From Clostridia bacterium (GTDB taxonomy: Bacteria > Bacillota > Clostridia > Christensenellales > Borkfalkiaceae), in assembly GCA_017628935.1 (NCBI GenBank), contig JAGBYC010000072.1, positions 1-6,386 on the forward strand: a stretch of 6,386 nt of DNA. Reading direction: 5' to 3'. Below are positions 1 through 5,819 of the stretch, in pieces (positions within the stretch are counted from its first letter, which is position 1; every line of letters starts with the position of its first letter). Made by a program: the position numbers and the translations under genes. The notes beneath the pieces were generated by a model. That model had not been told where the DNA came from. It did not search any database and worked only from the letters and a program-made list of their open reading frames with translations.

Positions 1-1
1 C

Positions 2-706
2 GAAAAGTTGTTGCATGCCGGTTATATTCACGATGGGGAATATGCTAAACTACACGGACATAGGGGCATTTGTTCTGAGAGTGAATTCGGGCAAGTTGCA
101 AGAGATTTAGAACTCGTAAAGAAAACGGGTTGTGCATACCACGTTTGTCACGTTTCTACTAAAGAAACGGTTGATTTAATTAGGAAAGCAAAAGCCGAAG
201 GACTAGACGTTACTTGTGAAACGGGTCCGCATTATTTGATTTTAGACGATAGTAAACTTCAAGAAGAAGGAAGATTCAAAATGAATCCACCTATTCGCTC
301 AATCGAGGATAGAGACGCGCTTATTGAAGGCGTTTTAGACGGAACGGTTGATATGATTGCAACAGACCACGCACCTCACTCCGTAGAAGAAAAATCGAAA
401 GGTCTTGAAAAGAGCGTGTTTGGTATCGTTGGAATTGAAACTTCTTTTTCGCTTATGTATACGCATTTTGTTAAAACTGGGCGTATGAGTATGGAAAAAT
501 TAATAGAAGTTATGTCTACAAACCCTGCAAAAAGATTTGGCATAAATCTAGACGGAGATTTTTCGGTTTGGAACATTACAAAAGAATATGAAATAGACGT
601 TGAAACTTTTTTATCTAAAGGTAAATCTACACCTTTCGACGGTTGGAAAGTGTTTGGAGATAATCTATTAACGGTTAAAAACGGCAACGTAGTATATAAA
701 AAATAA
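2..706 (+). CDS. pyrC: Dihydroorotase, type I, C-terminal part (5' end outside window)
   Basis: Dihydroorotase is a cytoplasmic metal-dependent amidohydrolase that cyclises N-carbamoyl-L-aspartate to dihydroorotate, the third step of UMP synthesis. The frame is open to the left edge, so no start is visible. The 234 residues seen are roughly the second half of a protein that is usually about 425 residues. Family landmarks appear in order: HVCHVST (metal-ligand His of the HVST motif at 149-151), CETGPHY (ligand His at 230-232), KMNPPIR followed by EDRDALIEG, ATDHAPH (catalytic Asp at 365-367) and FGIVGIETSF. The N-terminal HxH motif and the remaining metal ligand lie off the window. After NPAKRFGI the usual stretch of type GxxxGxxADLxxxD is shortened to about DGDFSVWNI, but the downstream FLSKGKSTPFDGW block is intact, so the gene is probably functional. 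It ends 37 bases before carB with no terminator between, so the two are likely cotranscribed. Confidence 0.95.
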   Translation, partial: EKLLHAGYIHDGEYAKLHGHRGICSESEFGQVARDLELVKKTGCAYHVCHVSTKETVDLIRKAKAEGLDVTCETGPHYLILDDSKLQEEGRFKMNPPIRSIEDRDALIEGVLDGTVDMIATDHAPHSVEEKSKGLEKSVFGIVGIETSFSLMYTHFVKTGRMSMEKLIEVMSTNPAKRFGINLDGDFSVWNITKEYEIDVETFLSKGKSTPFDGWKVFGDNLLTVKNGNVVYKK

Positions 707-730
707 ATTTTCAAAATATTTACCATTTTC

Positions 731-735
731 GGAGG
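731..735 (+). promoter_or_regulatory. Ribosome binding site of carB
   Basis: GGAGG lies 8 bases before the ATG at 744. It supports that start, and the protein then begins correctly ahead of the first ATP-grasp glycine motif. Confidence 0.85.
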
Positions 736-743
736 AAAAATAA

Positions 744-3700
744 ATGGCTAAAAGAACGGATATAAAAAAGATACTCATCATTGGTTCAGGTCCTATAGTT
801 ATCGGTCAAGCTGCTGAGTTCGACTATGCAGGCACTCAAGCTTGTCTTGCTCTTAAAGAAGAAGGATACGAAGTAGTTTTAGTAAACTCCAACCCTGCAA
901 CTATAATGACTGATACCACAATTGCAGATAAGGTTTATATGGAGCCTTTAACCTTGGAATACGTAGCGAAGATTCTTCGTTACGAGCGTCCAGACGCTAT
1001 CGTTCCTGGAATTGGTGGACAAACTGGTCTTAATCTCGCAATGCAATTAGAAAAGAAAGGAGTTCTTAAAGAGTGTAGAGTAAAACTCTTAGGAACGCCT
1101 AGCGAAAGTATTGAAAGAGCCGAAGATAGAGAATTGTTTAAAGAAATGTGCCAATCTATAGGCGAACCGGTAATTCCGTCTGAAATTACTTACAGTTTAG
1201 AAGAAGCGAAAGAATCTGCTAAGCGTATCGGCTACCCAGTTGTTTTACGTCCAGCGTTCACTTTAGGTGGTACGGGTGGCGGTTTCGCTAATAATGAAGA
1301 AGAACTTATTGAAATAGGTATTAACGCCTTTAAACTTTCTCCTGTTCATCAAGTTTTAATTGAAAAAAGCGTTAAAGGTTATAAAGAAATTGAATTTGAA
1401 GTTATGCGTGACGGTGCTGATAACGCCATTACCATTTGTGGTATGGAAAATATCGACCCAGTTGGCGTACATACGGGTGACAGTATCGTAGTTGCTCCTA
1501 TCTTATCGCTTAACGATAAAGACCTTAAAATGCTTAACGATAGTGCAATTAAACTTATTCGCGAACTTAAAATTGCAGGTGGTTGTAACGTTCAATTCGC
1601 GTTAAACCCAAAAACAAGCGAATATTACCTTATTGAAGTAAACCCACGTGTATCACGTTCATCTGCATTAGCGTCAAAAGCAAGTGGATATCCTATCGCA
1701 CGCGTAACTGCAAAAGTTGCCGTTGGTATGACGCTTGATGAAATTGAACTTGCAAATACTACTGCTATAAAAGAACCTAGTTTAGACTATATAGTTGCAA
1801 AATTCCCACGTTTCCCATTTGATAAATTTACAAATGCCGACAACAAGCTTGGCACTCAAATGAAAGCAACGGGTGAAGTTATGGGTATCGGCGCTAATTT
1901 AGAAGAATGCGTACTTAAATCAGTGCGTTCACTTGAAACTGGCGTTAACCACCTTTACCTTAAAAAGTTCGACGAATATTCTGACGAACAGTTATTTGAA
2001 TATCTTACCGAATTTAAGTTTGATAACGTATTTGCCGTTATGGAACTTTTACGCCGTGGCGTTACTATTGAAACTCTTTACGAAGTAACTAAAATAACTC
2101 CACTTTTCTTAGAAAGTTTCAAAAGCATAGTTGATATGGAAAACACGTTAGCATCAAACCCTATGAACGTTAGCGTATTAAAAGACGCTAAGGTTATGGG
2201 CTTCTGCGACGCGTTTATTGCTAAACTTTGGAAGGTAAAAGAAAGCGAAGTATGTGCTTTAAGAAAGCAAAACGGCATTGTTCCTATATTTAAAATGGTA
2301 GATACGCTTCATACTGGCGCGTATATTCCATACTTCTATTCGTCGTACACGGGCGAAAACGCATCAATTTTAACTAACAAGAAAAAGATTATCGTGCTAG
2401 GCGCAGGTCCTATCCGTATCGGTCAAGGCGTTGAGTTCGACTATTCTACCGTGCACGCCGTTTCAACAATTAAAAACTCTGGTTACGAAGCAATTATTAT
2501 AAATAATAACCCTGAAACCGTTTCAACCGACTATACTACAAGTGATAAACTTTACTTTGAACCATTAACGCCAGAAGACGTTATGAATATTATTGAGTTT
2601 GAAAAGCCTGAAGGCGTTCTTGCGTCGCTTGGTGGACAAACGGCCATCAACCTTGCCGAACCACTTGATAAACGTGGCGTTAAAATTATAGGTACTGACT
2701 GTAAGGCTATTGATAAAGCCGAAGACCGTGGCTTATTTGAAAAACTTTTATCTGACCTTGGTATTCCACAACCAAAGGGTCGTGCCGTAACTAAAATTGA
2801 AGACGGCGTTCAAGCAGCAAGAGAAATAGGCTACCCAGTATTAGTTCGCCCAAGTTTCGTTTTAGGTGGTAGGGCAATGCAAATTGTTGCTAACGAAGAA
2901 GGTTTACGCCACTATCTTAAAACTGCCGTTGAAATTGATGAAGATAAGCCTGTTTTAGTAGACAAATATATCGTTGGTAAAGAAGTTGAAGTTGACGCTA
3001 TTTGCGACGGTAAAGACGTATTCGTTCCAGGTATTATGGAACTTGTTGAAAGAACTGGTATCCACTCTGGTGACAGTATCAGCGTATACCCAACTTTCAG
3101 CGTATCTAACGAAGTAAAAGGCACGATTTTAAAATATGCTAAAATGCTTGGCTTAGGTATAGGCATTGTTGGTTTATATAATATTCAATTTATAGTTGAT
3201 GAAAACGACAAAGTTTACATCATTGAAGTAAACCCACGTTCTTCAAGAACAGTTCCGTTCTTATCTAAGGCAACTGGCTATTCACTTGCAGATATCGCTA
3301 CCGAAGTTATTTTAGGTAAAAGTTTAAAAGAACAAGGTATATTTGGTATTTATCCAGAAGAAAAGAAGCGTTGGTACGTAAAAGTTCCAGTATTCTCATT
3401 TAATAAAATTCGTGGCTTAGACGCTTACTTATCGCCAGAAATGAAGTCAACTGGTGAAGCCATCGGTTACGACGATAAGTTAAACCGTGCGTTATACAAA
3501 GCGTTACAAGCATCAGGCATGAAACTTCAAAATTACGGTACTGTATTTGCTACTATTGCCGATAAAGATAAGGCTGAAGCGTTACCTTTAATTCGCCGTT
3601 TCTACAACCTTGGCTTTAACATTGAAGCAACTGAAGGAACTGCTAAATTCTTAAAAGAAAACGGCATTAGAACTCACGTATTAAAGAAAATTAGTGATGG

Positions 3701-3917
3701 TAGTGACGAAATTACCGATTCTATTAGAAAAGGTTATATCGCTTACGTTATCAATACAAGTGATTTTGGGTCGTCTAATTCTATAAGCGACGGTTTCAAA
3801 ATTCGTAAATGCGCAACTGAATTTAACGTAACTACGTTCACTTCGTTAGATACCGTTAAAGTTTTACTTGACGTGTTGGAAGAAACTACGCTTTGTATTT
3901 CAACAATCGACGCTTAA
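744..3917 (+). CDS. carB: Carbamoyl-phosphate synthase large subunit
   Basis: CarB (PyrAB) makes carbamoyl phosphate from bicarbonate, two ATP and ammonia supplied by the glutaminase subunit CarA. The 1057 residues match the usual 1058-1073, so the gene is complete. Both homologous ATP-grasp halves are present. The carboxyphosphate half (about 1-400) has GSGPIVIGQ at residue 14, LRPAFTLGGTGGG, and the metal-binding set Gln284, Glu298 and Asn300 (NVQF, EVNPRVSR). An oligomerisation domain follows (about 400-545). The carbamoyl phosphate half (about 550-925) has GAGPIRIGQG at residue 553, RPSFVLGGRAM, and Gln815, Glu828 and Asn830 (NIQF, EVNPRSSR). Residues from about 930 form the MGS-like allosteric domain with EGTA and VINTS motifs, which in relatives binds UMP and other effectors. 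Oddities are APILSL at 252-257 where relatives have AP(S/A)QTL, and VDTLHTGAY at 519-527 where relatives have VDTCA(A/G)EF. carA is not adjacent. Codon choice changes within the first 150 codons. Identity is certain; allosteric properties are inferred. Confidence 0.98.
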   Translation: MAKRTDIKKILIIGSGPIVIGQAAEFDYAGTQACLALKEEGYEVVLVNSNPATIMTDTTIADKVYMEPLTLEYVAKILRYERPDAIVPGIGGQTGLNLAMQLEKKGVLKECRVKLLGTPSESIERAEDRELFKEMCQSIGEPVIPSEITYSLEEAKESAKRIGYPVVLRPAFTLGGTGGGFANNEEELIEIGINAFKLSPVHQVLIEKSVKGYKEIEFEVMRDGADNAITICGMENIDPVGVHTGDSIVVAPILSLNDKDLKMLNDSAIKLIRELKIAGGCNVQFALNPKTSEYYLIEVNPRVSRSSALASKASGYPIARVTAKVAVGMTLDEIELANTTAIKEPSLDYIVAKFPRFPFDKFTNADNKLGTQMKATGEVMGIGANLEECVLKSVRSLETGVNHLYLKKFDEYSDEQLFEYLTEFKFDNVFAVMELLRRGVTIETLYEVTKITPLFLESFKSIVDMENTLASNPMNVSVLKDAKVMGFCDAFIAKLWKVKESEVCALRKQNGIVPIFKMVDTLHTGAYIPYFYSSYTGENASILTNKKKIIVLGAGPIRIGQGVEFDYSTVHAVSTIKNSGYEAIIINNNPETVSTDYTTSDKLYFEPLTPEDVMNIIEFEKPEGVLASLGGQTAINLAEPLDKRGVKIIGTDCKAIDKAEDRGLFEKLLSDLGIPQPKGRAVTKIEDGVQAAREIGYPVLVRPSFVLGGRAMQIVANEEGLRHYLKTAVEIDEDKPVLVDKYIVGKEVEVDAICDGKDVFVPGIMELVERTGIHSGDSISVYPTFSVSNEVKGTILKYAKMLGLGIGIVGLYNIQFIVDENDKVYIIEVNPRSSRTVPFLSKATGYSLADIATEVILGKSLKEQGIFGIYPEEKKRWYVKVPVFSFNKIRGLDAYLSPEMKSTGEAIGYDDKLNRALYKALQASGMKLQNYGTVFATIADKDKAEALPLIRRFYNLGFNIEATEGTAKFLKENGIRTHVLKKISDGSDEITDSIRKGYIAYVINTSDFGSSNSISDGFKIRKCATEFNVTTFTSLDTVKVLLDVLEETTLCISTIDA

Positions 3918-4033
3918 CGTCATATATACGGCGTATAACTGCGTTTTTGCAAAGTCTTAACACTTCAATGACCAACAAGGTCAATTTCAGCGTTGCGCCT
4001 TTGCGAGCCTTGTTATACTTGTATCTATGTCGT
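3917..4033 (+). other. Candidate structured RNA element, copy 1
   Basis: Copy 1 can fold into one long interrupted hairpin. The outer helix pairs 3917-3929 (ACGTCATATATAC) with 4021-4033 (GTATCTATGTCGT), 11 of 13 positions. An internal loop of GGC (3930-3932) against TT follows. Next is a perfect 7-bp helix of GTATAAC (3933-3939) with GTTATAC (4012-4018). A large internal loop has GAGCCTT (4005-4011) on its 3' side. A 6-bp helix pairs GCAAAG (3949-3954) with CTTTGC (3999-4004), then comes a weakly paired middle. The terminal hairpin is TGACC (3969-3973) with GGTCA (3979-3983) around an AACAA loop. The base of the fold begins at the last base of the carB stop codon. No U-run follows, so it does not look like an intrinsic terminator. 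I do not recognise a known family; the function is unknown. Confidence 0.6.
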
Positions 4034-4158
4034 TAAATGGTTTATAAACGGCGCAATACTTTGTTTCTGCAAAATATTATTGACCCCGATAACCAACAAG
4101 GTTAATCGTGTCCAAAATATTTTGCGAGCCTTGTCTTGCTTGTTCTTAAATCCTTAAA
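3921..4158 (+). repeat. Tandem direct repeat, two copies, period 120-121 bp
   Basis: This pair of repeats fills the 265-base gap between carB and pyrK. Copy 1 is about 3921-4037 and copy 2 about 4041-4158, in the same orientation. The left arms (3921-3953 and 4041-4073) match at 24 of 33 positions with a shift of 120. The right arms (4000-4037 and 4121-4158) match at 29 of 38 with a shift of 121. The most conserved blocks are ACGGCG (3928, 4048), TGCAAA (3948, 4068), ACCAACAAGG (3971, 4092), TTTGCGAGCCTTGT (4000, 4121) and CTTGT (4018, 4139). The material between blocks has diverged strongly. I see no open reading frame of useful length here and no U-tract after either copy. The repeat could be a duplicated regulatory RNA or two copies of a dispersed palindromic element; the window alone cannot decide. 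Confidence 0.85.
4039..4153 (+). other. Candidate structured RNA element, copy 2
   Basis: Copy 2 repeats the architecture of copy 1 with different bases in its helices. The outer helix is GGTTTATAAAC (4039-4049) against GTTCTTAAATCC (4142-4153), with small interruptions. The second helix is GCAATAC (4053-4059) with GTCTTGC (4133-4139), with one mismatch. The third is a perfect 10-bp helix of GCAAAATATT (4069-4078) with AATATTTTGC (4116-4125). GAC (4082-4084) pairs with GTC (4110-4112), and CGA (4087-4089) with TCG (4106-4108). The tip is TAACC (4090-4094) with GGTTA (4100-4104) around the same AACAA loop. The GGC and GAGCCTT internal-loop sequences are unchanged from copy 1. It ends 29 bases before the pyrK start, so it could influence pyrK translation or mRNA stability; that is inference. 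Confidence 0.6.
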
Positions 4159-4172
4159 ACCTTACTTTTATT

Positions 4173-4179
4173 AAAGGAA
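4173..4179 (+). promoter_or_regulatory. Ribosome binding site of pyrK
   Basis: AAAGGAA lies just before the ATG at 4183, with four to five bases between the GGA core and the start. It is weaker than the GGAGG-type sites of carB and pyrF and sits outside the repeat copy 2 hairpin. Confidence 0.65.
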
Positions 4180-4182
4180 ATT

Positions 4183-4914
4183 ATGAAACAATCTTTATTT
4201 GAAATAGTATCAAACGTTCCACTTACAAGCGACGTGTATAAAATGGTTTTAAAAGGCGACACTACCGATATTACGGCGTGTGGTCAGTTCGTTAACGTGA
4301 AACTTGACGGTATGTATTTACGCCGTCCTATCTCAGTTAACGACGTTGACGGTAACCTTTTAACAATAATTTATAAAGTAGTTGGTAAGGGTACGGAATA
4401 TATGAGTAAACTTAAAAAAGGTACGTTAGATATTTTAACTGGACTTGGTAACGGTTATAACCTTATTAAGTCTGGTGACGCTCCACTTTTAATAGGTGGT
4501 GGGGTAGGCGTACCTCCACTTTATATGCTTTGCAAAAAACTTATAGCGCAAGGCAAAAAAGTATCGGTAATTTTAGGTTTTAACACTAAAAGTGAAATTT
4601 TTTACGAAGAAGAATTTAAAGCGCTTGGCGCTAAAGTATACGTTACCACCGTTGACGGTAGTTACGGTATAAAAGGTTTTGTAACCGACGCTATGAAAAC
4701 GCTTTCTAACTACACTTATTTTTATACGTGTGGTCCACTTCCTATGTTAAAAGCAGTATATAACGCAACTGAAATTAGTGGAGAATTTAGTTTCGAAGAA
4801 CGTATGGGCTGTGGTTTTGGCGCTTGTATGGGTTGCTCTTGCAAAACTAAATATAAAAATCTTCGTATTTGTAAAGACGGCCCTGTGCTTGAAAAGGAGA
4901 TAATAGTATGGTAA
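4183..4914 (+). CDS. pyrK: Dihydroorotate dehydrogenase B, electron transfer subunit
   Basis: PyrK is the FAD and [2Fe-2S] subunit of class 1B dihydroorotate dehydrogenase. It carries electrons from the FMN of PyrD to NAD+, in a cytoplasmic PyrD2-PyrK2 complex. The 243 residues are close to the usual 250-260. A ferredoxin-reductase-like FAD domain comes first, with the flavin motif RRPIS at 47-51. The NAD-binding domain follows, starting at GGGVGVPPLY (105-114), with the late motif YTCGPLPML. The C-terminal cluster domain has four cysteines at 210, 215, 218 and 230 (C-x4-C-x2-C-x11-C), the expected ligand set; Cys220 is extra. The ATG at 4183 has a nearby AAAGGAA and gives the normal N-terminus. 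The gene follows the tandem structured repeat and overlaps pyrD by 7 bases, so translation is probably coupled to its partner subunit. Confidence 0.96.
   Translation: MKQSLFEIVSNVPLTSDVYKMVLKGDTTDITACGQFVNVKLDGMYLRRPISVNDVDGNLLTIIYKVVGKGTEYMSKLKKGTLDILTGLGNGYNLIKSGDAPLLIGGGVGVPPLYMLCKKLIAQGKKVSVILGFNTKSEIFYEEEFKALGAKVYVTTVDGSYGIKGFVTDAMKTLSNYTYFYTCGPLPMLKAVYNATEISGEFSFEERMGCGFGACMGCSCKTKYKNLRICKDGPVLEKEIIVW
4894..4899 (+). promoter_or_regulatory. Ribosome binding site of pyrD, inside pyrK
   Basis: AAGGAG lies 8 bases before the ATG at 4908 and within the last codons of pyrK. It fixes the pyrD start and the 7-base overlap. Confidence 0.85.
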
Positions 4915-5819
4915 ACACTAAAGTAAACCTTTTAGGTATTGAACTTGATAACCCTATTATTCCTGCAAGTGGTACGTTTGGCTACGGCTACGAATTTGCT
5001 GAGTTATACGATATAAATATGCTTGGCACGTTTTCGTTCAAAGGTACTACTAAAGACGCGCGCTTTGGTAACGCTACTCCACGTATTGCAGAGTGTCCTT
5101 CGGGCATGCTTAACGCAGTTGGTTTACAAAACCCTGGCGTTGATAAAGTTATTAGCGAAGAATTACCTAAATTAAGAAAAGTATTTAATAAAAAAGTAAT
5201 GGCAAACGTAAGTGGCTTTTCACTTGAAGAATACGTTCACGTTTGCGAAAAATTAGACAAAATTGACGATATAGGTTGGCTTGAAGTTAATATTAGTTGT
5301 CCTAACGTTCACGGTGGTGGTATGAGTTTTGGTACTAACCCAGAAAGCGCATACGCCGTAACAAAAGCCGTTAAAGAAGTTACAACTAAGCCGGTTATAA
5401 TAAAACTTACCCCTAACGTAACAAGCATAGCAGATATTGCTAAGGCTTGCGAACAAGGTGGGGCAGACGGTGTTAGTTTAATTAACACTTTACTTGGTAT
5501 GCGTATCGATTTAAGAAAGCGTAAACCACTTCTTGCTAACGTAACTGGTGGTTACTCTGGCGACGCTGTTTTCCCAGTAGCCGTAAGATGCGTTTATCAA
5601 GTTGCTAAGGCAGTAAATATACCTATCGTTGGTATGGGTGGCGTTTCGTCTGCTGAAGACGTTATTGAACTTATGCTTGCAGGTGCAACAGCCGTTCAAG
5701 TAGGTGCGGCAAATCTTGTAAACCCTTACGCGTGTAAAGAAATTATTGAAGATTTACCACGCGTAATGCAAAAATATAAAATTGAAAATTTAACTGACAT
5801 TATAGGAGGAGCGTTATAA
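4908..5819 (+). CDS. pyrD: Dihydroorotate dehydrogenase, class 1B catalytic subunit
   Basis: PyrD (PyrDB type) is the FMN-containing TIM-barrel subunit that oxidises dihydroorotate to orotate; with PyrK it uses NAD+ as acceptor. The 303 residues match the family length. Visible motifs are PASGTFGYGYEF (19-30), the FMN/substrate-side lysine in FSFKGTT (Lys45), NAVGLQNPG, and NISCPNVHGGG with the catalytic base Cys131. Cysteine at that position is the mark of class 1 enzymes; class 2 has serine. IIKLTPNV follows, with Lys166 near FMN, then INTLLGMRIDL, and GMGGVSSAEDV with VQVGAANL forming the phosphate-binding end of the barrel. The adjacent pyrK gene independently supports class 1B over 1A. 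Its stop codon overlaps the pyrF start by one base. Confidence 0.97.
   Translation: MVNTKVNLLGIELDNPIIPASGTFGYGYEFAELYDINMLGTFSFKGTTKDARFGNATPRIAECPSGMLNAVGLQNPGVDKVISEELPKLRKVFNKKVMANVSGFSLEEYVHVCEKLDKIDDIGWLEVNISCPNVHGGGMSFGTNPESAYAVTKAVKEVTTKPVIIKLTPNVTSIADIAKACEQGGADGVSLINTLLGMRIDLRKRKPLLANVTGGYSGDAVFPVAVRCVYQVAKAVNIPIVGMGGVSSAEDVIELMLAGATAVQVGAANLVNPYACKEIIEDLPRVMQKYKIENLTDIIGGAL
5804..5809 (+). promoter_or_regulatory. Ribosome binding site of pyrF, inside pyrD
   Basis: A full AGGAGG lies 9 bases before the ATG at 5819, inside the last codons of pyrD. It supports starting pyrF at the ATG embedded in TAATG. Confidence 0.88.

Noticed and set aside
4080..4108. Internal promoter for pyrK (TTGACC at 4080-4085 with TAATCG near 4103; also TATACT at 4014-4019)
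   Set aside because: TTGACC has only a poor -10 partner at the right spacing, and TATACT has no good -35. Both lie within helices of the repeat fold, so the matches are probably by chance.
4069..4125. Rho-independent terminator after carB
   Set aside because: The hairpin stems are stable, but neither copy is followed by a run of U. The downstream sequence is mixed (GAGCCTTGTCTTGC), and the same fold occurs twice.
3921..4158. CRISPR array
   Set aside because: There are only two diverged copies of over 110 bases, joined without unique spacers of regular length.
3918..4182. PyrR-binding attenuator or a known riboswitch or T-box
   Set aside because: I see no PyrR-type binding-loop consensus, no T-box sequence, and no antiterminator/terminator pair with a U-tract. 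Known aptamer cores were not recognised. A covariance-model search was not possible.
376..5699. Reverse-strand open frames of 62-116 codons at 376-726, 2078-2278, 2912-3166, 5253-5456 and 5511-5699
   Set aside because: Each lies fully or almost fully antisense to a well-identified pyr gene, and none gives a recognisable protein. They are shadows of the coding frames.
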